Below the pieces are notes generated by a model. That model did no database searches, was not told the DNA's origin, and saw only the letters and a program-made list of their open reading frames with translations. The position numbers and the translations under genes were made by a program. From contig JALMQS010000136.1 of assembly GCA_024734495.1 (NCBI GenBank), positions 3,167,150 to 3,231,149 on the forward strand: a DNA stretch of 64,000 bases, in the 5' to 3' direction. This stretch comes from Forficula auricularia (lineage: Eukaryota; Arthropoda; Insecta; Dermaptera; Forficulidae). The first letter of the stretch is position 1, and the number at the start of each line of letters is the position of its first letter. Below are positions 21,403-31,069 of the stretch, in pieces.

Positions 21403-22185
21403 GTGTAAATCCAGGCCTGCTCAGTCCAACGCATAATATCGATGAAATAGTAATCTTGCCATGTTTCTAAGATATCACCCAAAATTTCATCTTGACTTTT
21501 TTAGGTACTAATTAATCTGGAGCAATTGACTAGAAGAGGCATTAGTGAGTTTTTGGGTATTTGAAATGTCGAATCCAGCATGGGCCAGACCCATTGGACC
21601 TCCGCCAAAATCATTTCAAGGATATTCGCAAAGATAGGCAGGAGAGAGATTTATTTGTAATGAATTTTCGTGAAAGAATTGTCTTTCAAGAGATTCAGTT
21701 TCAAGGTGAATTGTTGACGAAATAGATACCTACTGTTCGACTGAGAGATAAGCAACAGAAATCGAACCGAGAGAGAGGGAGAGAGATGAGAGAGAGAGAG
21801 AGAGAGAGAGAGCTGGAGGTCGCAAGGAAAAAAAGAAAAAAAAAATACTAGGTAGTAATAACGATTTTAGCAAAATCAACCTTCAACCAGGTGTCAGAAA
21901 AAAGTTTTTTGATTCAAGATAAAAATTATAAGAAGAAAACATGAATATTTTTATTAATCTGTGGAACTTATAAGAACGAGTAAAGGGTTTAATTAGTGTG
22001 GAGCTTGTACGAAAGGAGCAGCAGATGTGAAGTAATTGGTGTCTTTCCAAAGGCAGTGCTATACGAGAATATTCAAAATTTGTTTGAATATATAGGTAAA
22101 TAGAAAGAATTAATATTAATATATTTCTAGATTTAATTTCTCAAATGAGAAAATTTGGAGATGAGTTTGGTGAAGAGGAAGAATT
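21403..22185. other. Gene-free region with a (GA)n tract
   Basis: A (GA)n-rich microsatellite covers about 21771-21812. Otherwise no repeat or coding match seen. Confidence 0.5.
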
Positions 22186-22189
22186 CATA

Positions 22190-22690
22190 TACACCTTCAG
22201 GGTCGCTGATTGAATGTAAAGTTTGATCGAAAGAAGTAACTGATAAAAAGAGATTATAAACCGCGCACATTCAACTCAAAATTTTTATTAAATATATAAT
22301 TAAGATATCTAATTTGATTTGAATACTACTCGCCAAGGAAATGGTTTTCGAACTTTTGACTTAGAATACGTCTTTGCCGGCGAATAAGCATAAGATGTAA
22401 ATCGAGAAAATAGTTGTTGCACCAACCGCTTGGGCGCTAGTGTACTATTTTTTATTTTTTTTATTAAATTTGCTGTTTCTGTGATGTGTTATTAGATTAC
22501 ATATCCTAGAAATTATGCATAGACACCTTCAGAATAGCTAAATGAATGTAATGCTTAATCGAAAGAAGTAATTGATAAAAAGAGACTATAAATTATAAAT
22601 TGCGCATATTTAAGTTAATTCATTGTATTAAATAATTCTGATTTCTACTAGTAATTTGATTTGAATATAATTCTCCAAAGAAGTGATTCT
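22190..22690. repeat. Tandem duplication of about 330 bp
   Basis: The block CACCTTCAG...GAATGTAA...GAAAGAAGTAA(C/T)TGATAAAA...AATTTGATTTGAATA occurs at about 22193-22345 and again at about 22528-22690. Between them (22330-22500) is a copy of repeat Z shared with 28890-29110, marked by TGTAAATCGAGAAAAT and GCACCAACCGCTTG. Confidence 0.65.
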
Positions 22691-22699
22691 AGAACGATA

Positions 22700-22990
22700 T
22701 ATATATATCATTAGTGGTTTTTCGGGTTTCTCCGCGTGGGTTTGAGAGCTTTACTCGACGTTTCGGCTCTCCTTTTGGAGCCATTTTCAAGAGAGGGGTG
22801 GGTGGTCTACGTGGTCTTAACCTTGTAGTCCAAGGTTCGTTTTGGAGGGTGTCTTCCGAGTGAATTTCTTCAGTCGGAAGGTTGGGTAGATTTGGATATT
22901 TAGGAAGTTTTGGCTCCAAAAGGAGAGCCGAAAACGTCGAGTAAAACTCTCAAACCCACGCGGAGAAACCCGAAAAACCTCTAATGACAT
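22700..22990. mobile_element. Inverted-repeat element with hammerhead-like arms (P5)
   Basis: Left arm (about 22708-22790) and right arm (about 22912-22988) are near-perfect inverted copies: TTTTTCGGGTTTCTCCGCGT, GAGAGCTTTACTCGACGTTT and CTCCTTTTGGAGCC. Read outward, each arm has a hammerhead-like layout: GGCTCC-AAAA-GGAGAGCC hairpin followed by GAAAC(A)GTC. The CUGANGA box is degraded (CTTGAAAA near 22790). Likely a Penelope-related terminal repeat in head-to-head arrangement. Confidence 0.5.
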
Positions 22991-23017
22991 AGAACCTATC
23001 CGCGGAAGCCTCACTGA

Positions 23018-23022
23018 ATATA

Positions 23023-23117
<95 letters not shown>

Positions 23118-23118
23118 A
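23018..23118. repeat. (TA)n then (GA)n microsatellite
   Basis: About 60 bp of TA repeats followed by about 40 bp of GA repeats. Confidence 0.95.
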
Positions 23119-23159
23119 ATGCTTATTGATTGTTATATAATTAAAATAAAAACAATTTT

Positions 23160-23237
23160 TTATAAAACAATCTTTAAACATTTAATTAAACTCAAACGAT
23201 TAGGAGAATTTCTCCGTTTATCAATGGAAATTTTAAA
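23160..23237 (-). repeat. Penelope-type terminal fragment, hammerhead-like on minus strand
   Basis: On the minus strand TTGATAAACGGAGAAATTCT is followed by CCTAATCGTTTGAG. Similar sequences occur at 51575-51605 and 58905-58945 and, plus-oriented, near 44935. Compared with the hammerhead core, C3 and G8 are changed, so this is a relic. The Helitron at 23238 interrupts it. Confidence 0.4.
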
Positions 23238-23922
23238 TCTATATATATATAAAATCAATCTGTGTTGGTTGGCTTTAATGGACTTCGACACCGTTTATCC
23301 GATTGAGATGAAATTTCGAACACATATTTATCACACTCCCGCGGATGCACCTGATATATTATCATCAATTTAAAATCAATTTCATTTTTCACTTTTATTC
23401 AACGGCCTTAAATTTTATTCAAATGTCCTAAAAGAGTCAAGAAATAATGAAAAAGGTAAAAATGGTCAGGCCAACAAACAAAGAACCCCTCTTCACAAAA
23501 GCAGGTAGCATTTTTTTTTTAATTTTGATAATATGTTATTTTTTTAAGTAACAGATAAATTTTAATTAATATACTTTAAACTATATATTTTATTTAATGT
23601 TCATATATATATATATGTATTTTAAATAATTTTCATAGTCAAAATTTTGTTACTTTATTTTTCATTAGATAGAAATTTTCAATTGTGATTTATTTCAAGA
23701 GATTTTGTTATAATTACACATGAGGCTTTTGGCAAGGTGAATTTAATAAAAAATATATTTGTATCATCTTTTGTTATTTTTCATTAAAATTTTAAAATTA
23801 CGGGCCAGTGAAATAGAATCTTCAATTATATCTATTCAAGGCTTTATTCTAGAATAACAGAACTAATAAAACATCAATAAACAAGCCGCGAGGAGGTCCA
23901 GGAGGCGAAGCCCCCTGGCTAG
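23238..23922 (+). mobile_element. Non-autonomous Helitron
   Basis: Begins after an A with TCTATATATATATAAAATC, the same 5' end as the Helitron at 33384-34325, and ends in CTAG (23919-23922) directly after a hairpin CCAGG-AGGCGAAGCCC-CCTGG. A TC start, a 3' hairpin and a CTRR end are Helitron hallmarks. The expected T after CTAG is C here. No Rep/helicase sequence. Confidence 0.6.
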
Positions 23923-23936
23923 CAAGAGGCCCGCCG

Positions 23937-24179
23937 TTGCTAAAATCTCGAATTTACGAGCATGAATATTCAATTAAAATGAAAAATTCTCAATGTACAA
24001 TGCTGGCTAACCATTCTACTAACCTTAAACACAATCTTGACTTTTCTAATCCAAAAATTTTAGATAAAGAACATAATTTAGAAAAAATATTAATCTTAGA
24101 AATGATCGAAATTTTAAATAACAAAAACATAGCGAAAACAACTTTTTTTTCAATTTTTAAAAAAAAATTCTATCGATGA
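23937..24179 (+). pseudogene. Penelope-like element, C-terminal GIY-YIG endonuclease fragment
   Basis: The last 80 residues of a Penelope-like polyprotein: EHEYSIKMKN, a LANHSTNLKHNLDFSNPKIL block and EKILILEMIEILNN. The order A-x-H-x5-H-x-(F/L)-D-F...ILxxE...(L/I)xLEMxxI is the conserved second half of the GIY-YIG nuclease at the end of PLE proteins, including the catalytic Glu in LEM. The RT and the GIY-YIG motif itself are missing; the fragment starts at the junction with the Helitron. The ORF ends at a stop and, overlapping that end, a hammerhead-like motif follows, as expected for the terminal repeat of a PLE. Confidence 0.75.
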
Positions 24180-24215
24180 AGGGAGAATTTCTCCCGAAAC
24201 ATCTAGTTTCAAAAT
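24160..24215 (+). ncRNA. Degenerate hammerhead motif downstream of the PLE endonuclease
   Basis: UCGAUGA (the C3 U4 pair of CUGAUGA is altered), an extra A, helix II GGGAG-AAUUU-CUCCC, GAAA, then a 2-bp helix III (AC/GU) around AUCUA and U as the cleavage residue (24171-24208). The helices are good but two core bases are changed, so cleavage is unlikely. Confidence 0.5.
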
Positions 24216-24257
24216 AAACATTCCGAGATTGTTTTAGAAAGATTCGTATTTTTTTAT

Positions 24258-26290
24258 TATATATATCTGGGGGCACGGCAGTGCCCCAGCCAAGTTCGAT
24301 TCGAACGGGGGTGTGTGCACTGCCAGACTACCCTTTACAGGAAACAACTCAAGACATTTTGACGCCTCTGTAACCTCGTACTGAAAACCTCTACATGGCT
24401 GAAATTTTTTTCCACAATACTGGTCCATAAGATTAACTAAATTACACATTTTCATATTTCTACTGCTTATACCGTCCAAGTTACAAGAATTCAAAGATAG
24501 GCTTTTTCGTCACTCACTCACTCACTCACTCACTCATCAAAATTCTAGAGTACTTCCGCTGATCCTAGAATGCTGAAATTTGGCATGCAGGTAGAGTTTG
24601 GGGTACAATTAATGGGAAAAATCCAAAAATCGAAACTTTCCCTTCTTCAGGACCTAAAATGAAGGGGTGAAAGTTATAGGCTAAATTAACATAAATATAG
24701 TGAAAACACAATGAACCTATAATGCTGAAATTTGGCACACTGGTAAAGATTGCCACATTAATAAAAGAGGAACTTGAAACACCGAAACTTTCACTTCTTC
24801 GGGGCCCGAAATGAAGGGCTGAAATTTATAGGCTAAATTAACATACAGTGAAAATATATTGATCCTAGAATGTTAAAACTTGGCATTTTGAAAGAGTTTG
24901 GGGTACAATTAATGGGAAAATCTAAAATACGAAAGTTTCCCTTCTTCAGGACCTAAAATGAAGGGGTTAAAGTTATATGTAGACTTTATTAACATATACT
25001 AAAAATTCAATGAACCTAGAATGCTGAAATTTGGCATACTGTTAAAGATTGGCACATTAATTAAAGAGGAACTTGAAACTCCGAAACTTTCACTTCTTCG
25101 GGGCCCGAAATGAAGGGGTGAAATTTATAGACTAAATTAACATTCAGTGAAAATATGTATAATGATCCTAGAATGCTAAAACTTGGCATATCGGTAGAAT
25201 TTGGTAAATTAATAAAGAGTGAAATCGCAAAACCGAAACTTTTCCTTTTTCAGGACATAAAATGAAGATGTGAAATTTGTGCGATAAATTATCATCATTT
25301 TCGGGATGGTGTTAGAGTTTGGAGCATTAATAAAGGGTGAAATCGAAAAACCGAAACTTTCCCTTCTTCAGGACATAAATTGAAGAGGATAAATTTTGTG
25401 CGATAAACTATCATCATTTTCGGGATGGTGTTAGAGTTTGGAGCATTAATAAAGGGTGAAATCGAAAAGCGAAACTTTCCCTTCTTCAGGACATAAATTG
25501 AAGGGGATAAATTTTGTGCGATAAATTATCATTATTTTCGGGATGGTGTTTTTTTTTTTTTTTTTTATAGGGGAGAAGGTTTTTTTTTCCTCCTTGCTGG
25601 CTTTTGGTCAGAACCATTTAGCCAATCACATTCTTTGTATTATTTTATAATTTTAAATATTTACACTAGCCCTTAGTACAAATCTCTGAAGAGCCATCAC
25701 ATCGGGATGGTGTTAGAGTTTGGAGCATTAATAAAGAGTGAAATCGAAAAACCGAAACTTTCCCTTCTTCAGGACATAAATTGAAGGGGATAAAATTTGT
25801 GCGATAAATTATCATCATTTTCGGGATGGAGTTAGAGTTTGGACCATTAATAAAGGGTGAAATCGAAAAACTGAAACTTTCCCTGCTATCAGGACATAAA
25901 TTGAAGGGATAAATAGGTACTACTTGATAAACTATTAATAATTAATAAAGATAAACTTTCTTGATAAAGAAGAAAATCACAAAACAAAACGTTCCCTTCC
26001 TCAGCATCTTAAATGAAGGAGTGAAGTTTATAATATAAATTCTCATCAAGTAAAAATTCAACAGCAATAAAATGCGAAAATTCACCATCTAAAATGAAGG
26101 AGTGAAACTTATGGAGCTAAATTAACTATTAGTGAAAATTCAACAACACTAGAATGCTAAAATTTGACATAGTTTAATAACTTGAATCACTAATAAAGTG
26201 AGAAATCGAAAAATAACTTCATTAGCCTTTAAAATAAATGCGTGAATCTTGCAGGTTAAATTCCCATCCAACTTACAAAAAGAAGTGAAA
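24258..26290 (-). mobile_element. Helentron-like (DINE/HINE-type) element with expanded central minisatellite
   Basis: One end has the hairpin CTGGGGGCAC-GGCA-GTGCCCCAG (24267-24289) next to an ATATAT run. Then come a (CTCA)n tract (24510-24535) and a long block of diverged tandem units of roughly 115-160 bp from about 24540 to 26240. Unit landmarks are GAATGCTGAAATTTGGCA, CCGAAACTTTCCCTTCTTCA, GGACCTAAAATGAAGGGGTG and TTAAATTAACAT. Terminal hairpin plus internal tandem core is the plan of non-autonomous Helentrons. The classification is inference; no enzyme is encoded. A retro-insertion sits at 25549-25702. Confidence 0.5.
25549..25702 (-). mobile_element. 154-bp poly(A)-tailed retro-insertion with 10-bp target duplication
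   Basis: Interrupts one minisatellite unit; CGGGATGGTG is duplicated at 25539-25548 and 25703-25712. On the minus strand it ends in AAACCTTCTCCCCTATAAAA and a long A-tail (T-run at 25549-25566). No Pol III box seen, so more likely the 5'-truncated 3' end of a LINE than a SINE. The parent family is not otherwise present here. Confidence 0.8.
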
Positions 26291-26851
26291 TCTCAACAAA
26301 AGCACTTGTATAAAAAAAGGCCAAGTTCGATTAATAAAAACCGTTTGCCAAAAAAAGTAGTGAGATCTAATGTGTTGCCAAGTTCAATATCATCAATTTA
26401 ATAAATGAGTCAAGAATATAGTAACTTCAATTAAAACGCATGTTTTTCATTTTACTTGTCCTTCTATATTCATTTATTTCACATTTTTAGTTGAAATTAT
26501 TTTCCTAAAACTTGGCTTTTACGAATTGTTATGTATGTCACGAATTACTAGATACCATATCATGAGATCATAATAAGAAAGGATAGAAGAGCTAAAGGGA
26601 GGTGAGCTATCGAATAATATGCGTAAATAGTCAAGTTTTAGGAAAATAATCTCAGCTTAAAAATGTGAAATAAATGAATATAGATGGACAAATAAAATGA
26701 AAAACATGCATTTTAATTGAAGTTACTATATTCTTGACTCATTTATTAAATTGATGATATTGAACTTGGCAACACATTAGATCTCACTACTTTTTTGGCA
26801 AACGGTTTTTATTAATCGAACTTGGCCTTTTTTACACAAGTGTTTTTGTTG

Positions 26852-26852
<1 letters not shown>
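26291..26852. repeat. 562-bp palindrome with about 230-bp arms
   Basis: Left arm 26291-26520, right arm 26622-26852. Landmarks CACTTGTATAAAAAAAGGCC, AGTAGTGAGATCTAATGTGT and AATGAGTCAAGAATATAGTA occur in both, inverted, with few differences. The outer ends share GGCCAAGTTCGATTAATAAA with the adjacent Helentron-like element, so it may be that element's end in inverted duplication. Central 100 bp unrelated. Confidence 0.85.
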
Positions 26853-26881
<29 letters not shown>

Positions 26882-26890
<9 letters not shown>

Positions 26891-27528
26891 GAGTGAGTAG
26901 TTTTTATCTTGAGACAGCCTTATAACTCAAAAACAGTGCATTATATGAAAAACAGTTTCAAATAAAAGTTTATTTATATCGAGGGAAACTAAACTATTGT
27001 TTGTCGATCTAGAACAAGCTTTCAAGAGTATTTTAAGGTCAAGTTCTGTTTTTTAAATGGAAACCTATATGTTTCTTTTCATATTCATAATCTATAAGAA
27101 AAACTGAACAACTTTTATTAGAACTATTTTTTTATACGGCATCAAATAAACAAAATATTAAATCAATTATTAGATTTATTGGATAAAAAATACTTGGTAG
27201 GTTTCACATTTTTAGGTTTTTCATTTTCAAAAATGTTTCACCAAGTACCAACACCAAATTCCTTAAAAACTATCAATTATTAGATCTCAAAAAAAATCCT
27301 TATAATTATTTTTAACAATTATTCAACTTAATTATCACATAATAATGATCAAACATTTGATTATTAAATAAATAATTTAATAATTTTTCCGACTCTGTTC
27401 TGTGACATTCCAGAGTGTATTGCAAATCTTCTGGATGAATTCCAGTTCCATTTTTGTTTTTTGGCCTGTTTCAGTTTCTTCTTTGAGTTATAAGACTGTC
27501 TCAAAATAAAAAACTCACCAGGTATATA
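26882..27528 (-). mobile_element. TIR element family M, complete copy
   Basis: Terminal inverted repeats of about 45 bp: left TATATACCGAGTGAGTAGTT then TTTATCTTGAGACAGCCTTA; right TAAGACTGTCTCAAAATAAA then AAACTCACCAGGTATATA. Interior matches 12975-13508 inverted. Interrupted by a 96-bp P1 insertion at 27176-27271. Noncoding; superfamily not determined. Confidence 0.75.
27176..27271 (-). mobile_element. 96-bp P1-family insertion with 14-bp target duplication
   Basis: ATCAATTATTAGAT is duplicated at 27162-27175 and 27272-27285. On the minus strand it starts AGTTTTTAAGGAATTTGGTG and ends CTACCAAGTATTTTTTATCC + AATAA, the two terminal blocks of P1 at 35333-35985, with the hammerhead interior missing. 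Confidence 0.9.
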
Positions 27529-27699
27529 TTATATATAGTAGTATAAAGAAAAAACAATTATAGTGAGGAAGTTAAAGAAAAAAATAAAAAAATAAAACTG
27601 ACCAAGAGAAGAATAAAAGGAGCAATGCCGAATTGGCTCATCTCTATTCGTTCAATCGATTGTTTTTTTGCTCAATGAATCAAAAAGAGTTGTCATATT
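27529..27699. other. Short spacer
   Basis: No feature seen apart from A-rich tracts. Confidence 0.4.
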
Positions 27700-28430
27700 T
27701 TTAACCGACTTCAAAAAAGGAGGAGGTTCTCTATTCGACTGAATTTTTTTTTTTTTTTTTTATGTCTATGTTACCTCATATCTCCGCCAATTGTGAAGCG
27801 ATTTTGAAAAAAATTTTGCATCGGGTTAGGTTTAGCTTCCGATTGGTCCCGTTTTTTTATTGGTATTAGACCTTTTTTGTTAGGTTTGTTCAGGCCTAAC
27901 TTCTTTGTTTATGAACCGATTTCGATGATTCTTTTTTTATTGGAAATGGTATCTTAGGGATGGTGCCATATTAATTTGGTCAAGGTCTGATGATAGGATC
28001 ACTATTAATAACATCACTAAAAAGAGAAAAATAAAAATTTTAAGAAAAAAATAAAACCGACTTCAAAAATTAAATGCAACAAATAAAATACACTAAAAGG
28101 TATAAAATAATTATTATCTTATTTAGTTACAACTAAACGACGAAATATTAACATGAAATTACTTTTTGAAGTCGGTGCCAAACATATACCTTTTATGAAT
28201 CGCACTCGACGGATCTTACTTAGTACGTTTGGCGGGTGCGCTCGCTTATAGGTATAGTTTGTTTGGCACCGACTTCAAAAAGTAATTTCATGTTAATATT
28301 TCGTCGTTTAGTTGTAACTAAATAAGATAATAGTTATTTTATACCTTTTAGTGTATTTTATTTGTTGCATTTAATTTTTTGAAGTCGGTTTTATTTTTTT
28401 CTTAAAAATTATTTTCATTGAAATTGGTTA
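27700..28430. repeat. Family X (GAAGTCGG) fold-back copy
   Basis: Starts AACCGACTTCAAAAAAGGAG and contains an inner palindrome at about 28050-28400 whose arms run from AAACCGACTTCAAAAATTAA through GGTATAAAATAATTAT and TTTTTGAAGTCGGTGCCAAA, around a centre with CGACGGATCTTACTTAGTAC. Related repeats are, from memory, widespread in insects; I cannot name the superfamily. Confidence 0.75.
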
Positions 28431-28885
28431 CCGTTTCCCGTCGTCATTCACGTTTGAATTTCTTCTAAAATTTCCTGTAACAATCCTATTCATTTTCCAC
28501 TTGTTTTTCATATCAAGGGAGAAATCTTATATTATTCTCGACCTATATTCAAATCAATGTTTCAAAAAAGTAGCATGGTCATGCATACTTATACAAATAT
28601 TTACATACATTTTCTTAGTAATTCGCCATCTCATCGTTTAGATTCAATAAAGTGAAAGAGAAAATTACAGGAGGGCAAAATCTACAAATATCGATATGAA
28701 CAAAATGAAAAATATTTTTCACTACTTTTCAAAAAGAAAATGATATGGAAACTCATATTACTTCATCATAAAATGATCATATTTTTAATTTTTAAAAGTA
28801 TCTTATTTGTGTTTTCTTAGTTTTTTTTTTTTTTGAATTTATTTAAATAGTATTGTAAAGGTAATGATAAAAATTTTGATTTGAA
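28431..28885. other. Gene-free A/T-rich region
   Basis: No repeat or coding match recognised. Confidence 0.4.
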
Positions 28886-28889
28886 TAGA

Positions 28890-29110
28890 ATTGTGTCCAA
28901 GGAAGCATTTCTCGAAATTTTGACAGAGGCGAGTAGGTAAGCATTATAGGGTGTAAATCGAGAAAATCTATAGTTAATACGTCTTTGTTGGCGAGTAGGT
29001 AAGCATTATAGGGTGTAAATCGAGAAAATCTATAGTTTCAGCACCAACCGCTTGAGCGCTGCCGTAGTATTTTTTACTTTTTTTTAAATAAAATTTGGTG
29101 TTTCTGTGAT
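28890..29110 (+). repeat. Repeat Z with internal 59-bp tandem duplication
   Basis: GGCGAGTAGGTAAGCATTAT then AGGGTGTAAATCGAGAAAAT occurs twice (from about 28929 and 28988). The 3' part (CAGCACCAACCGCTTGAGCG, GGTGTTTCTGTGAT) matches 22420-22490. Confidence 0.7.
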
Positions 29111-29115
29111 ATCTC

Positions 29116-29325
29116 ATTAATTAATAAAGTAAAGGGTGTGTAGTTTCACAGTGAATGAAATAAAACTCAGAGAGGTTTATACAAACTCGAGTTGTATAAA
29201 CCTCTTTGAGTTTTATTTCATTCACTGTGAAACTACACACCTTTACTTTATTAATTAATATGATGTTTCACCTAAAACCTACACCACTTTCTCTAAGTAA
29301 AATTGATGTGTCATTGTTTTATTAT
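29116..29325. mobile_element. P4 head-to-head inverted dimer, junction at hammerhead cleavage site
   Basis: Two arms of about 73 bp are inverted copies meeting at 29188/29189 in ...TATACAAACTC|GAGTTGTATA... . In the single P4 copy at 52310-52500 the predicted hammerhead cleaves immediately before GAGUUUGUAUAAACC. Both arms here therefore begin exactly at that cut (one T is missing from the right arm). The right arm continues into the family terminal block (TGTTTCACCTAAAACCTACA, CTTTCTCTAAGTAAAA). Neither arm keeps ribozyme sequence 5' of the cut. Confidence 0.8.
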
Positions 29326-30188
29326 ACTCGTTTAGAGAATGAATTATATTACAATATTATAAACAGCATTTAAACAACAAATAGTTAAGCATGAAAAAAA
29401 ACAATTAAATTGTTGGATCCTACTCGTAGATATAGATATAGGTATTGTATGACTAAAAGAAAAAAATATTTCAGTTTTTCGAATTAGAATAATGCAAGTA
29501 GTTATTATTTAAAAAATTTATTACGATATACGTATTAATTAAAATATCAAAAAATATTATGTTTTAATCATAAAAATTTAATAATATTTGGTTACGTCGA
29601 ATTTTAACGAGAATAACACAAATTCTACCTATTCTTGGTATCTCTCACACGTGCTGGACAAGATTTTTATATCAATAAATTATGCACTACCAAATCGAAA
29701 TTCAAAAATTTCAGTACCTACCACACCAACAATATATCAAAACGAAAGTTTTTCTCGCCAAGTCAAAATTGCATACTGAATGTTCCATTTTATTTGTCGT
29801 TCATAAGCAGACATCAATGAACGTATGTGTAGAATTTTTTATAATTTAGAGTTCAATGGTTTGGAAATCTCCCTAGGTACAAATATCAAGTAAATATAGG
29901 GAATATGTTTGATGCCCTTATATAATGTCATTTTGAAATTAATTAAATTAAATAATAATAATAATAATCAGTCTAATTCTCATCAATGAGATCATATATT
30001 TTTTTTTGACCATACGAAAAATTCGACTTCCCAAACTTACCATTCCCTCGAATAAAATTGAAATTTTTCGGGAATATGATGCCCTTCTATAATAATGTTC
30101 TATAATAAACAGGCAGACAGTGTGTAAAGACACTAATAGGTTTTCATTTTTTACAGAGCCCTTAAAATTTTACAAATTAATATGCCCT
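29326..30188. other. Gene-free A/T-rich region
   Basis: Short open frames (29588-29820, 29948-30133) carry no recognisable domain. Confidence 0.4.
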
Positions 30189-31069
30189 TTTTAACCGACT
30201 TCAAAAAAAAGAAGAGGTTATCAATTCAACGAAATGTATTTTTTTGGTGTTTGTGCATCGATTTCTAATTTACCATGTGTACAGATTTCGATGATTTTTT
30301 TGCATTGGGTTCAGTCTAGTTCCCGAATGGTCTCTTATAAATTTCATTGGTATTGGACCTTTTTTGTTATGTATTCTTTGTTTATGGACTGATTTCGATG
30401 ATTCTTTTTTTATTGGAAAGGAGTTATTTTAGTGGTAGTCTCATATTAATTTTGTTAAGTTCTGATTATATAATCAATGACAAAATAACGGAAATCTCCA
30501 ATTCTTATGAGCAAATAATCGAAATTATAATAAATAAAATCTTTTATAAAAAAAAACAATCTTAAAACCAAATGGCCTCTACCTTGCCCAAACACTCTCC
30601 TTGATCGTTCACAACTAAACTACACACAAATCTTAAACCTTCACTTTGTTGATTACTTAATAAATTTTATATAAACGTTAAATTGTTTTACCTTTTTATT
30701 TCATACTCCTTTGAAGAGAACTACAACCCTCATAACAAAAAGGAGCGATACTTTCAATCAAACATTTACATTTTATGAATCGTACTCGACGGATCTTAGT
30801 ACGTTTGGCGGGCAACGAAGACAACATAGCGTAAACTCACTTATATAGTTTGTTTGACACCGACTTCAAAAAGTAATTTCATCGTTTAGTTGTAACGAAA
30901 TAATATAATTATTTTATAGCTTTTAGTGCATTTAATTTTATTTTTGAGTTCTTATTATTTTATTTGTTGAATTTAATTTTTTTGAAATCAGATTTTTTTT
31001 TTTCTAAAAATTATTTTTATTTTTCTCTTTTTTAGTGATGTTAAGAATAGTGACTTATGATAATAGCTT

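Noticed and set aside
24234..24494. 86-residue minus-strand open frame
   Set aside because: Covers the hairpin end of the Helentron-like repeat; noncoding by context.
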